From NCBI GenBank assembly GCA_030424865.1, contig JAUHVR010000007.1, positions 124,001-188,000 on the forward strand: a DNA stretch of 64,000 bases, given 5' to 3'. The position numbers were made by a program, and so were the translations under genes. The notes beneath the pieces are model-generated. The model did no database searches, was not told the DNA's origin, and saw only the letters and a program-made list of their open reading frames with translations. Numbering within the stretch: the first letter of the stretch is position 1; every line of letters begins with the position of its first letter. Shown here piece by piece: positions 1-8,672 of the stretch. The stretch is from Alphaproteobacteria bacterium (GTDB taxonomy: Bacteria > Pseudomonadota > Alphaproteobacteria > Rhodobacterales > Rhodobacteraceae).

Positions 1-246
1 GCCCAGCGCACGGCGGGCGCCTTCGCGGCAGTTGGCAAAGGCCTCGGGCAGCAGCGCGTCCAGCGATTCCCCGTCGAGCGCGCGCTTGCGCAGCTCTTCG
101 GTCTTTTCGATCAGACCTTCGTCAGACAGCTTTTCGAACTCTGGTTCCAGGGCGTTGATCTTTTCGACCAGCGGGCGGGTCGCCTTGATCTTGCGGTCAT
201 TCGGCGTTCCGAACACCTTCTTGGCGAGATTTCCGATCCCTAGCAT
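1..246 (-). CDS. secA: SecA translocase ATPase, N-terminal part (runs off window)
   Basis: Only the first 82 residues are inside the window. They begin [18 protein letters not shown], the typical alphaproteobacterial SecA start, and continue into the helical segment that precedes the first nucleotide-binding domain. SecA is the cytoplasmic motor that pushes preproteins through SecYEG. The gene is divergent from an exported PpiC-type isomerase, so a secretion motor and a periplasmic folding factor share one 177-bp intergenic region. The start is the ATG complementary to 244-246. The Walker motifs lie beyond the window edge, so the call rests on the N-terminus and on the neighbourhood. Confidence 0.9.
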   Translation of the reverse strand, partial: MLGIGNLAKKVFGTPNDRKIKATRPLVEKINALEPEFEKLSDEGLIEKTEELRKRALDGESLDALLPEAFANCREGARRALG

Positions 247-423
247 GAGCTCTCTTTCGCGTCTGTCATCATCCGTGCGTGGCATCTGCTTGCCCGTGTC
301 GCACGTACCCCATATGAAACAAGGGTAACGTTCGGCCCGCACACGCCATTTTCGGCATGTAAGGGGCGGCCCACCCGGTGTCAACGCCGCCCACGGACGC
401 GGCCCTGTGTAAGGACAAAACCG

Positions 424-1275
424 ATGTCGAAACTCTACGGAACCTTGGCCGCTGCGGCCGTGACGCTGTCGATGGCATTGCCTGCCTGGGCAGAGGATGA
501 ACCGACAGTCGATATGGTTGTTGCCACCGTCAACGGAACCGAGATCACCCTGGGCCACATGATCACCGTGAGGGCGAATCTTCCACAGGAATATCAGCAG
601 CTTCCTGACGATGTGCTGTGGGACGGCGTTCTGAACCAGATCGTGCAGCAGACTCTGCTGACCCAGATCGAGGGCGTGGTCGAAACCAAGGCGACCGGAT
701 TCGCCCTGGACAACCTGCGGCGCGAGCTGATGGCTTCGGACGCGATCGGCAAGATTGGTGCCGAAGTTGTGACCGAAACCGCACTGCAAGAGGCCTATGA
801 GGCAAAGTATGCCCCCGAGAATGCGGGCCTGGAATACAACGCCGCCCACATTCTGGTCGACACAGAAGAAGAGGCGCTGGCGCTGGTGACAGAACTGGAA
901 GGCGGCGCGGATTTCGCTGAACTGGCACGTCAGAAATCAACCGGACCTTCGGGTCCCAACGGTGGGTCGCTGGGCTGGTTTGCCGCCGGCATGATGGTTG
1001 CGCCCTTCCAGGAGGCGGTCGAAACGCTGGACGTCGGCGGCATCTCGGGCCCGGTCAAGACGCAATTCGGCTGGCATGTGATCAAGCTGAACGAAACCCG
1101 CCCGGTCGAGGCACCAGCGCTGGACGCCGTCCGCGCCGAGCTGGAAAACGAGTTGCGCCGCGCTGCGCTGACCGACCGCCTGCAGGCGCTGGAAGCTGCA
1201 GGAGACATCTCGCGCACCGGCAAGGATGACATCGACACCTCGCTGATGAGCAACTTTGGCCTGCTGGAGGAGTGA
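424..1275 (+). CDS. exported parvulin-type peptidylprolyl isomerase
   Basis: The protein has 283 residues. A signal peptide covers about residues 1-23, with an Ala-rich hydrophobic core ending AWA, so it should act in the periplasm. Residues 25-135 form a SurA/PrsA-like N-terminal chaperone region. Residues 137-230 form one PpiC/rotamase domain, with AHILV at its start, the [13 protein letters not shown] loop and FGWHVIKL at its end. It should isomerise prolyl bonds in exported proteins. It is divergent from secA and lies 3 bp upstream of argJ, which suggests cotranscription. Only one PPIase domain is present, unlike E. coli SurA, which has two. Confidence 0.88.
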   Translation: MSKLYGTLAAAAVTLSMALPAWAEDEPTVDMVVATVNGTEITLGHMITVRANLPQEYQQLPDDVLWDGVLNQIVQQTLLTQIEGVVETKATGFALDNLRRELMASDAIGKIGAEVVTETALQEAYEAKYAPENAGLEYNAAHILVDTEEEALALVTELEGGADFAELARQKSTGPSGPNGGSLGWFAAGMMVAPFQEAVETLDVGGISGPVKTQFGWHVIKLNETRPVEAPALDAVRAELENELRRAALTDRLQALEAAGDISRTGKDDIDTSLMSNFGLLEE

Positions 1276-1278
1276 TCC

Positions 1279-2508
1279 TTGGCTGGAACGACCCCTCGGT
1301 CGCCTTTGGCGCCGGACCATTTCCCTGAACTGCCCGTGATCGGCGGCGTGCGGTTTGCCGCTGCCGAGGCGGGTGTGAAGTACAAGAACCGGCTGGACGT
1401 CATGCTGGCGGTTCTCGATCCCGGCAGCGCGGTGGCGGGGGTGTTCACCACCTCGGCCACACGGTCGGCCAATGTGCTGGACTGTCAGGCCAAGCTTGGC
1501 GGCGACAGCGATGCGGGCGCGGCGATCCTTGTGAACTCGGGCAACTCGAACGCCTTTACCGGCCGCGCGGGCGAAGGATCGGTCGCGGCGATTTGCGACG
1601 CGGTGGCGGCAGAGACGGGCTTGCCTGTCGAGCGTGTCTTTACCGCCTCGACCGGTGTCATCGGCGAGCGTTTGCCGCATGATCGGATCACGGCAAAGGT
1701 GGCCGAACTGGCGGCTTCGCTGTCCGAGGATCAGGCCCAGGTCGCCGCGCAGGCGATCATGACGACAGACACCTTCCCCAAGGGCGCATCAGCCGAGGTG
1801 GCCTGCCCCGGGGGACCAGTCAAGATCGCGGGCTTTGCCAAGGGATCAGGCATGATCGCGCCGGACATGGCGACGATGCTGGTCTACATCTTCACCGATG
1901 CGAAAATCGCGCAGGCGGACCTGCAGGCGGTGCTCAGCACGCTGAACGCCCGCACGTTCAACTGCATTACGGTGGACAGCGACACCTCGACCTCGGACAG
2001 CCTGATGCTTGGGGCCACGGGGGCGTCTGGCGTGACCGTGACGCCCGAGACCACGGCCTTTGTCGACGCGCTGGAAGCTGTCATGACCGATCTGGCCCAC
2101 CAGGTGGTGCGCGATGGCGAAGGGGCGACAAAGTTCGTGACCGTGAATGTCACCGGCGCAGCCTCGGACGCCGATGCACGGACCCACGCGATGTCGATCG
2201 CGAACTCTCCGCTGGTCAAGACCGCCATCGCGGGCGAGGACCCGAACTGGGGCCGCATCGTCATGGCGGTTGGCAAGTCCGGCGCGGCGGCGGATCGGGA
2301 CCTGCTGTCGATCCGCTTTGGCGATGTGCTGGTGGCCGAGAAAGGCTGGGTCGCCGAGACCTACCGCGAAGAGGACGGCGCGGCGCAGATGACTCAGCCC
2401 GAGATCACGATCTCGGTCGACATCGGGTTGGGCGCGGGTGCAGCCACCGTCTGGACCTGTGATCTGACCCACGGCTACATCACGATCAACGCAGACTACC
2501 GCTCATGA
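1279..2508 (+). CDS. argJ: bifunctional glutamate N-acetyltransferase / ornithine acetyltransferase ArgJ
   Basis: ArgJ moves acetyl from N-acetylornithine to glutamate in the cyclic arginine pathway, and in many species it also uses acetyl-CoA. The 409-residue length is typical. The self-cleavage site is visible as PDMATML, with the nucleophile Thr at about residue 199 after Ala198. The C-terminus EDPNWGRIVMAVGKSG is also characteristic. The start is a TTG directly after the upstream stop; the family-typical MAGTTPRSPLAP sequence supports it over an internal ATG. The gene overlaps mutT by 4 bp (ATGA), implying translational coupling. Confidence 0.93.
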   Translation: MAGTTPRSPLAPDHFPELPVIGGVRFAAAEAGVKYKNRLDVMLAVLDPGSAVAGVFTTSATRSANVLDCQAKLGGDSDAGAAILVNSGNSNAFTGRAGEGSVAAICDAVAAETGLPVERVFTASTGVIGERLPHDRITAKVAELAASLSEDQAQVAAQAIMTTDTFPKGASAEVACPGGPVKIAGFAKGSGMIAPDMATMLVYIFTDAKIAQADLQAVLSTLNARTFNCITVDSDTSTSDSLMLGATGASGVTVTPETTAFVDALEAVMTDLAHQVVRDGEGATKFVTVNVTGAASDADARTHAMSIANSPLVKTAIAGEDPNWGRIVMAVGKSGAAADRDLLSIRFGDVLVAEKGWVAETYREEDGAAQMTQPEITISVDIGLGAGAATVWTCDLTHGYITINADYRS

Positions 2509-2903
2509 AGATCATCCTTGTTTCAGCCGTTGCGCTGATCGACCGCGACGGGCGGGTGCTGCTGGCGCAGCGCCCCGAAGGCAAATCGATGGCAGGCCTG
2601 TGGGAGTTTCCGGGCGGCAAGGTGGAACCGGGCGAGACACCCGAGGCGGCGCTGATCCGCGAGCTGCACGAAGAGCTGGGGATCGAGACCTGGCAAAGCT
2701 GCCTGGCGCCGCTGACCTTTGCCAGCCACGGTTACGACGACTTCCATCTGCTGATGCCGCTTTTTGCCTGCCGCAAGTGGGAGGGTGTGCCCCAATCGAA
2801 GGAAGGGCAGGCGCTGAAGTGGGTGCGGGCAAACCAGCTGCGGGACTATCCGATGCCGCCTGCGGACATCCCCCTGATCCCGATTCTGCGTGATTGGTTG
2901 TAA
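2505..2903 (+). CDS. mutT: Nudix hydrolase MutT (8-oxo-dGTP diphosphatase)
   Basis: This 132-residue Nudix protein matches the length of E. coli MutT. The Nudix box spans about residues 35-57, with GGKVEPGE followed by RELHEELGI, which supply the Mg-binding glutamates. LLAQRPEGKSMAGLWEFPGG before the box is the classic MutT lead-in. It hydrolyses oxidised dGTP to its monophosphate and so prevents A:T to C:G transversions. The start codon overlaps the argJ stop (ATGA). The stop codon lies inside the loop of a predicted intrinsic terminator, so this is the last gene of the ppiC-argJ-mutT unit. Confidence 0.9.
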   Translation: MKIILVSAVALIDRDGRVLLAQRPEGKSMAGLWEFPGGKVEPGETPEAALIRELHEELGIETWQSCLAPLTFASHGYDDFHLLMPLFACRKWEGVPQSKEGQALKWVRANQLRDYPMPPADIPLIPILRDWL

Positions 2904-2928
2904 AAAGCGACCAATCGCGTCGATTTTT
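2889..2928 (+). terminator. intrinsic terminator of ppiC-argJ-mutT
   Basis: The arms CGTGATTGGT (2889-2898) and ACCAATCGCG (2910-2919) form a 10-bp stem with one G-T wobble. An 11-base loop contains the mutT stop codon. A T-rich tract (TCGATTTTTC) follows at once. Confidence 0.7.
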
Positions 2929-2987
2929 CTGGCCAGAACGCGTCAAACGTATTATTTCGAAACCCACAACAATTGGGGGCTTTTGTT

Positions 2988-3113
2988 GTGGTCAAGACGA
3001 TCCTGATTGGCAAGTACATTGCCATCCAAGGGGTGCTGGAACGCATCCTGCCAGACGGGCGCATGGTGGTGCGCGACGGGGCGCGGCTGTTTGTCGGGCG
3101 TCCGGTCGCCTGA
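2988..3113 (+). CDS. small conserved-looking protein, 41 residues
   Basis: A 42-codon frame opens with GTG and encodes VKTILIGKYIAIQG, then a short VLERILPDGRMVVRDG segment, ending RLFVGRPVA. The alternating hydrophobic and polar pattern suggests a small beta-rich fold. No signal peptide, membrane segment or catalytic motif is visible. The codon usage looks coding, and it lies just before the DUF2793 gene in the same direction, which suggests a link. I recall similar short proteins beside DUF2793 genes in Roseobacters but cannot verify that here. The function is unknown. A TTG two codons upstream is an alternative start. Confidence 0.5.
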   Translation: MVKTILIGKYIAIQGVLERILPDGRMVVRDGARLFVGRPVA

Positions 3114-3213
3114 CCAAATCGCCAATGCGGCGTTAATGCTGCGGTCGGGGCCGTAAGGCAATCGAAGTCATGAATGCACAGCTTGGCGGGCAAATCTTGC
3201 CCGAGGACACGCC

Positions 3214-4290
3214 ATGCCTGACACCACCGATTCCCTGTCTTTGCCGTTTATCATGCCGTCGCAGGCACAAAAGCATGTCACCCACAACGAGGCGCTGCGC
3301 ATCCTTGATGCGCTGGTGCAGATGACCGTGCAAAGCGCTGATGACGACACGCCCCCCGGTACTCCGCAAGCGGGTCAGGCCTGTGTCGTGGCCAGCGGCG
3401 GTCAAAGCGACTGGGCAGGCCACGACGGCGAGATCGCGGTCTTTGATGGCACAACCTGGGTGTTCTACGTGCCCCGCCCGGGGTGGCGCTGCTGGAACCA
3501 GGGCGCTGGCCAACATCTGATTTTTGACGGCACGAACTGGGTTGAGGTGATGCCCACAGCCCTTGATGGTCTTTCGCTCTTGGGTCTTGGCACCAGCGCC
3601 ACCGCGCAGACCCCCTTTCAGGCCCGCCTGAATCAGGCGCTGTGGACCGCCGTGAATGCCGCGGATGGGGGAACCGGCGGGGTTGTGACGACGCTGAACA
3701 AGGAAACCGCCACGGACGACCTGGGGCTGGTGTTCCAGACCGGATACGTCTCGCGCGCGTTGATGGGGCTTTTCGGCTCTGACGCCTTTCGGCTGTCGGT
3801 CACCGATGACGGCACCACCTACAACGACGTTCTGACGGTGGATCATGCCTCGGGCCGGCCCAGCCTGCCCAACTTGCCGCGGTTCAAGGCCTATACGAAC
3901 TATGACAATTTCGTCGCCCAGGACGTCTGGACCAAGATTGGGATCAATACGGTCGAGTACAATGACCAGGGGTGCTTTGACGCGGCGACCAACCTGTTCA
4001 CGGCCCCGGCGGACGGGACCTATATGATGGGCGGTATTCTTCTGTACAAGGAACACCTCAGCACCGCGGTGCGAAGCCGGTCCAGGCTGGTTCTGAATGG
4101 CACGACCGAGATCAACGGCGCCTTCAGCGAAACCAACAGTGGGCACGTCGATCTTCGTACCACGACCGAGGTCCAGACGCTGGTGTCCCTGGTGCAGGGC
4201 GACACAGTCGAGTTGCAGGGCACGTCCCGGGGTGGGGATCTGAATTTTGCCGCGGGGCACTCAAGTTTTTGGGGATTTCAGGTGGGCTGA
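3214..4290 (+). CDS. DUF2793 protein with C-terminal C1q-like jelly roll
   Basis: The protein has 358 residues. Residues 5-100 match DUF2793: LSLPFIMPSQAQKHVTHNEA and, further on, a Trp-rich RPGWRCWNQGAGQ stretch. Residues about 222-358 look like a C1q/TNF jelly roll, with WTKIGINTVEYND, FTAPADGTYMMGG, VSLVQGDTVELQ and a closing SSFWGFQVG. This arrangement is typical of virion adhesins such as head spikes, tail fibres and collars, and of surface-binding proteins. There is no signal peptide. No capsid, portal or tail genes are nearby, so it is not part of a prophage here. A strong terminator follows. The cellular function is not known. Confidence 0.8.
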   Translation: MPDTTDSLSLPFIMPSQAQKHVTHNEALRILDALVQMTVQSADDDTPPGTPQAGQACVVASGGQSDWAGHDGEIAVFDGTTWVFYVPRPGWRCWNQGAGQHLIFDGTNWVEVMPTALDGLSLLGLGTSATAQTPFQARLNQALWTAVNAADGGTGGVVTTLNKETATDDLGLVFQTGYVSRALMGLFGSDAFRLSVTDDGTTYNDVLTVDHASGRPSLPNLPRFKAYTNYDNFVAQDVWTKIGINTVEYNDQGCFDAATNLFTAPADGTYMMGGILLYKEHLSTAVRSRSRLVLNGTTEINGAFSETNSGHVDLRTTTEVQTLVSLVQGDTVELQGTSRGGDLNFAAGHSSFWGFQVG

Positions 4291-4317
4291 GCCGTCGGAA
4301 ACACCTCTGGTTTTCAG

Positions 4318-4352
4318 GGCCGTCTGCCAGTGGCAGGCGGCCTTGTTTTTTT
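4318..4352 (+). terminator. intrinsic terminator after the DUF2793 gene
   Basis: The arms GGCCGTCTGCC and GGCAGGCGGCC form an 11-bp stem with one G-T pair and a 3-base loop. They are followed by TTGTTTTTTT. The hairpin starts 28 bp after the stop codon and separates this gene from the polysaccharide locus. Confidence 0.85.
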
Positions 4353-4581
4353 GCCCCGTGCGTGACCTTGGTCGAAGTGCCGGGTTTTTTGGCATTTTTC
4401 ACGCATAATTCCGCCCATTCGCGCGTCGTCCCGCGCCAAGCGCCGCAGAGCGCCTGAACCGGTTGACGGCTTATCCAAAATACGAGAGACGATGCCTTGG
4501 CGGCGTGCTGTTGTTTAAAATAGTGGCAGTTTTTCCCAAGCGCGCTGCCTGACCAGAGGTTTACTCTTTCAGGACGACGCA

Positions 4582-5061
4582 ATGTTAATAATCGATTCAA
4601 GGAACGCGGCCGCGCAAGTTCAAGGCGCGCAGTTTGACTGGCCCGGGCCCTTTTGCCTTTACGCTCCGCTTGGCGCACCCAACTCCCTGGATCACCTCGA
4701 CACTCCGGACGACTGGTTCCTGTTCGAGTTCACCAGCAAAACACCCAGCGTGCTCAGCGCGTTCCGCGATATTGTGGTCGCGACGGACCGGACCAAGGCG
4801 CGCCCCAATTCCCCGGTACTGTTCATCAACGACACCGCAGACGCCCAGGCGACAATCGATCGGGCCAAGGGCGTGATCGAGGATCCGAAAGCTGTTGAGT
4901 TCACAACCGATGAAGATGGCGATCTGCAGACGCTGATCTGCGGCGAAAAGATCGGGGCGGACCCGATGTTTGTGACGTTCTTTCGGTTCATGGCCAAGGG
5001 GATGGGTCCCGAACACACCAAGCCCAGCCTTGAAATGATGCCGCTGCACCTGGGGAACTGA
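4582..5061 (+). CDS. uncharacterised 159-residue protein, first gene of a polysaccharide unit
   Basis: I do not recognise this protein. It is 159 residues, predicted cytoplasmic, with no signal peptide or membrane segment. Features include an acidic, Asp-rich N-terminal half (DHLDTPDDWFLFEFTSKTP) and a C-terminal FVTFFRFMAKGMGPEH stretch. The start ATG follows an AGGACG ribosome-binding site at 6 bases. It ends 4 bp before the large RgpF-type glycosyltransferase gene, so the two are almost certainly cotranscribed, and it may be an accessory of surface-glycan synthesis. Nothing in the sequence identifies an enzymatic activity. Confidence 0.65.
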   Translation: MLIIDSRNAAAQVQGAQFDWPGPFCLYAPLGAPNSLDHLDTPDDWFLFEFTSKTPSVLSAFRDIVVATDRTKARPNSPVLFINDTADAQATIDRAKGVIEDPKAVEFTTDEDGDLQTLICGEKIGADPMFVTFFRFMAKGMGPEHTKPSLEMMPLHLGN

Positions 5062-5065
5062 AGAC

Positions 5066-7642
5066 ATGCTGAATCTCGATGATACATGGCGCGCCTACAC
5101 TGAAAAACTGGGTGTTTACGAAGCGCGTCCGGATTTCCGTTTTGATCTGGAATTCTACAAAAAGCAGTACCCTGAGCTGGCCAAGGCCGAGATCGACTAT
5201 GCCAAGCACTTTGCGACGCATGGCAAGAAAGAAGGCCGTGTCGCAACCGCTTATCAAAAAATCCGGTCCGAGCGTCCGAACATCGATGCGGTGATCCAGG
5301 ATATCCTGATCGACGAAGAGCTGAGCAAAGCCATCGCCGAAGGTCAGGAAGATGCAGCACAGCTGGCCTATGAGCTGATCGCCTTGCCGCACCGCATTGA
5401 CGAACAGCTTTCCGACTTTTCGGCGGCGCATTACACGACGCAGTACCCGGATGTGAAAGACAGCGGAATCCTGCCGCTGTATCACTTCCTGCTGTTCGGC
5501 AAAAAGGAACAGCGGCAGTCGTTGCGATCGCTGCGCCGCAATTTCTATGCCGGTGACAAAGCGTTTGATCCGGCGAAAAAGACCATCCTCATGACGGTGC
5601 ACGAGTTCACCACGACCGGCGCCCCTCTGGTTGCGCTGGAATTGGTGAAACAGGCATCCAAGACACACAACGTCGTTGTCCTCAGCTTGCAGGCAGGGCC
5701 TCTGCTGGAACGGTTCCGTCGTGAATGTCACTGCGTGTTCGTCACCTTCATGCCACATGAAGAAATCGACTTTGTCATGCCGGACATGGTCGCCAAGATC
5801 GACTACGCCCTGTGCAACTCGACCGACAGCAGCCCCTTCATTCGGATGCTGGTGGCGCGCGGCATTCCGTTCGGGTTCTACATCCACGAGTACACCCAGT
5901 ATTCGCTGCCGCTGCACAAGACGATCCACCCGACCTTTTATGCAGACTACGCCATCTTCTCGTCCGAGAACGTCCGCGACAGCTGGCGCGGCATCATGGA
6001 AGACTCGGGTTTCGACGTCGAGCGCTGCTCGACCATCATTCCGCAGGCCGAGCTGAAACCGGGCCGTGTGTCGCGCAAGCGGTATCAGGCCGCGCGGGAT
6101 CGCATCGGCCGGATCCTGGGGATGGAGCTGGGCAACCGTCGCCTGATTTATGGTGCTGGCAGCACCCATTGGCGCAAGGGCACCGACCTGTTCATCCTGA
6201 TGGCGCAGATCGCGCACAAGCATGACCCCGAAGCCGTCTTTGTCTGGATCGGTGACGGCATGAACCACGAAGACTTCCACTGTGGGGTCTGGCTGGAAAA
6301 GCAGATGGTCGAAGCGCACGTCAATGAAAAGGACGGCTTCTTTCACTATCTGCCGGGCGGCGATTATTACAAGGATCTGGTCATCGCGTCGGATTCGCTG
6401 TTCCTGTCCTCGCGTATGGATCCGCTTCCGAACGTGGTGCTGGACGCGGTCAAATACGACTGCGATGTGGTCCTGTTCGAAAACGCTTCGGGCTATGACG
6501 ACGCAGCTTACGAGGACCAGCCCCGCTTTCACCGGGTGGGCTATGGTCGTGTCGACGAGGCCGCCGAGACCGCAACGAAGCTGTCGCGCAAATCCGAGAA
6601 CCTCAAGCGTCTGGACCTGGCGCGTGACGACGGCAACTCGTTGGACGACGACCAACTGTTCCACCGTATCTCGACCGCGCTGGAAACACATCTGGACACG
6701 CGCCGCCACTTCTACCTTGGCGAAGGTGACTACGACCTGCCGGTTCTGTTCACCGAACGCGACGACGACAAACCCTACCGCGAGGCCGAGCGCCAGAAAG
6801 CCTGGTCGCTGGGGCGCAAGACCGTTTGGAAATCGGAAGCAGAGGCCAGCAAGGCGCTGCAGTCCTCGGACCACCCGGTTCACAAGAGCGGCTTCATCGT
6901 CCGTTACGAAGAGGACGAACCCGAGGATCTGCCTGATTTCTCGATCCACGTACACGCCTATTACACCGACGATCTGTATCACGATGCCAACAGCTATGGC
7001 GTCTACAAACGCGCGAACCGCGTTGTGATCACCACCGATCAGGTGAAAAAGGCCAACACGATCAACGAGATCATGAAGGATATCGGCATCAAGGCCGAGA
7101 TCGTTCAGGTCGGCAACCAGGGGCGGGACATCCTGCCCTTCATGCAGCTGTTCTATGACATCGAAGCTTATGGCGGTGACGACATCTGGGCGCACGTGCA
7201 CCAGAAAAAATCGTTCTCGTCGACCCCGGGCGGTGACGTCTGGCGGAACTTCCTGCTGAAGATCCTGTTTGGCGACAAGGACAAGATCTCGAACGCGCTC
7301 TTGCAGATGAACGATCCCGAGGTCGGTCTTGTGGCGCCTTTCGATCCCTTCATCTGTGGCTGGTTCGGGTCCAAGCGGATCCTGCCGATCTATCAGAAGC
7401 TGGTGGAAACGCCCTTCCCGGTCCACCCGATCCTGTTCCCGGTCGGCAACATGTTCTGGACCCGCCGTTCGGTGGTGGACCAGATGAATTCCTACTTCGG
7501 AACCGACTATCCCTGGCCGAACGAACCCATCGCAAACGACGGGACGGTGTTCCACCTGATCGAACGGCTTTGGCCGACCGCGACCTACGATTCCGGTCAC
7601 AAGTCGATCTTTATCAGCAAGCCTGACCAGCCGCGGAGATAA
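5066..7642 (+). CDS. glycosyltransferase with C-terminal RgpF (rhamnan synthesis F) domain
   Basis: The protein has 858 residues and three parts. Residues 1-165 carry two copies of a glycan-enzyme-associated motif (FDLEFYKKQYPELA and HYTTQYPDVKDSG, each followed by a GKKE segment). Residues about 170-490 form a GT-B fold, with TTGAPLVALELVKQ, GAGSTHWRKGTDLFI and SSRMDPLPNVVLDA. Residues about 625-858 form an RgpF domain, with SIHVHAYYTDDLYHD, GNQGRDILPFM and WAHVHQKKS. RgpF proteins take part in rhamnose-polymer assembly. There is no signal peptide or membrane span, so it should act at the cytoplasmic face. It lies 2 bp from the following sulfotransferase gene. The linkage formed cannot be predicted. 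Confidence 0.85.
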   Translation: MLNLDDTWRAYTEKLGVYEARPDFRFDLEFYKKQYPELAKAEIDYAKHFATHGKKEGRVATAYQKIRSERPNIDAVIQDILIDEELSKAIAEGQEDAAQLAYELIALPHRIDEQLSDFSAAHYTTQYPDVKDSGILPLYHFLLFGKKEQRQSLRSLRRNFYAGDKAFDPAKKTILMTVHEFTTTGAPLVALELVKQASKTHNVVVLSLQAGPLLERFRRECHCVFVTFMPHEEIDFVMPDMVAKIDYALCNSTDSSPFIRMLVARGIPFGFYIHEYTQYSLPLHKTIHPTFYADYAIFSSENVRDSWRGIMEDSGFDVERCSTIIPQAELKPGRVSRKRYQAARDRIGRILGMELGNRRLIYGAGSTHWRKGTDLFILMAQIAHKHDPEAVFVWIGDGMNHEDFHCGVWLEKQMVEAHVNEKDGFFHYLPGGDYYKDLVIASDSLFLSSRMDPLPNVVLDAVKYDCDVVLFENASGYDDAAYEDQPRFHRVGYGRVDEAAETATKLSRKSENLKRLDLARDDGNSLDDDQLFHRISTALETHLDTRRHFYLGEGDYDLPVLFTERDDDKPYREAERQKAWSLGRKTVWKSEAEASKALQSSDHPVHKSGFIVRYEEDEPEDLPDFSIHVHAYYTDDLYHDANSYGVYKRANRVVITTDQVKKANTINEIMKDIGIKAEIVQVGNQGRDILPFMQLFYDIEAYGGDDIWAHVHQKKSFSSTPGGDVWRNFLLKILFGDKDKISNALLQMNDPEVGLVAPFDPFICGWFGSKRILPIYQKLVETPFPVHPILFPVGNMFWTRRSVVDQMNSYFGTDYPWPNEPIANDGTVFHLIERLWPTATYDSGHKSIFISKPDQPRR

Positions 7643-7644
7643 CC

Positions 7645-8646
7645 ATGAAACTCTTTCTTCACGTCGGCATGGGCAAGACCGGGACCAGCTCGATCCAACA
7701 CGCGCTGAGCCAGGCCGAGGATTCGTTGCACGCCCAGGGCATGCACTATCTGGGCATGTGGTTTTCCATCGTGCGTCCGCAGTTCGACGGCATTCCGGGC
7801 ATGCGAAAGTTCATGCAAAGTGACCCGGAGGTGCTGCGCATGGGGGCCAATGCGGTGGTCCAGAAGATGGAAGAGGTCAAGGCCGAAACCGGCTGCGAAA
7901 ACTTTGTCTTCTCGAACGAGGATCTCTATGGCCACGTCGAACGCATCGGCCCGCTGATCGAGGAACTGGCCAAGCAGGTCGATCTGAAGATCATTCTTTA
8001 TATCCGTGACATCCAGTCATGGTTGCCGTCTGCCTATGTGCAATGGGCGATCCGCCACAAGACCCGCCCCGGTCCGATCCGGACCTTCCGTGAAGAGGCA
8101 AACCGCTGGGTCGGCACCTACCGGGCGATTGCCGTTTGGGAGGAAAGGTTTGGCGAGTATCTGACGTTCCGCAAGTTCGACAAGGGCGTCGACGTGATCG
8201 AGGACTTTGGCCAGACCATCGGCGTCACAATTCCGCCGGTCGAGAAGCGGGTTCTGGAACGGGGCGAAGATGTCGAACTGATCCTGCGTGCCTTGTTCAA
8301 CACCCGGTTCAAAACCGAGGTCTTTCCAGAGCGGTTCAACAGCTTTGTCATGAACCCCAATCGGGACGTTGTTCAGACGCTCGAAGAGGCGACGCAAAAG
8401 TATCTGACCTTCGAAGGCGGTACCGAAGTCTTTGCCGAGGATCTGGACGATTTTCGCGCCCTTGGCGAACGGATCGGGGTCGACTTTACCTCGGGCCAGG
8501 AAAAAGCCGCCAAAGAGCATGACATGGAGGCGATGCGCGCCCGGATGCTGGAGTACCTGATCGAGGTCACGCTGAATCAGGCGACGCAGATGCAGCGCCT
8601 GTCCAATCGAATGAAAAAGCTCGAAGACCGGCTGGGCCCCGAATAA
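7645..8646 (+). CDS. sulfotransferase-superfamily protein (P-loop HVGMGKTGTSS type)
   Basis: The 333-residue protein opens with LHVGMGKTGTSSIQHAL at about residues 4-20. This is a P-loop-like phosphosulfate-binding motif of the Rhodobacterales sulfotransferase-like family. Residues about 115-125 (IILYIRDIQSWLPSAYVQWA) match the 3'-phosphate-binding region, with its Arg-Asp pair. The expected role is sulfate transfer from PAPS to a carbohydrate. It starts 2 bp after the RgpF-type gene, so it is probably cotranscribed and may act on the same polymer. No signal peptide is present. The acceptor is unknown. Confidence 0.75.
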   Translation: MKLFLHVGMGKTGTSSIQHALSQAEDSLHAQGMHYLGMWFSIVRPQFDGIPGMRKFMQSDPEVLRMGANAVVQKMEEVKAETGCENFVFSNEDLYGHVERIGPLIEELAKQVDLKIILYIRDIQSWLPSAYVQWAIRHKTRPGPIRTFREEANRWVGTYRAIAVWEERFGEYLTFRKFDKGVDVIEDFGQTIGVTIPPVEKRVLERGEDVELILRALFNTRFKTEVFPERFNSFVMNPNRDVVQTLEEATQKYLTFEGGTEVFAEDLDDFRALGERIGVDFTSGQEKAAKEHDMEAMRARMLEYLIEVTLNQATQMQRLSNRMKKLEDRLGPE

Positions 8647-8650
8647 GGGT

Positions 8651-8666
8651 GGGGGCATCCGCCCCC
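8651..8666. terminator. short GC hairpin between convergent genes
   Basis: GGGGGC, ATCC and GCCCCC form a perfect 6-bp stem with a 4-base loop in the 26-bp gap between two convergent sulfotransferase genes. There is no T tract on either side, so it may be a weak or factor-assisted bidirectional terminator. Confidence 0.4.
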
Positions 8667-8672
8667 GCGTCC

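Noticed and set aside
3214-4290. prophage or gene-transfer-agent cluster around the DUF2793 gene
   Set aside because: No portal, terminase, capsid or tail genes lie within the window, so only a lone adhesin-like gene is supported.
4988-7600. 870-residue minus-strand open frame
   Set aside because: It lies fully antisense to the RgpF-type glycosyltransferase, which has clear domains. Its Val/Arg/His-rich composition is the usual GC3-driven antisense artefact.
8651-8666. strong intrinsic terminator between convergent sulfotransferase genes
   Set aside because: The hairpin is real but there is no T tract on either side, so only a weak terminator was listed.
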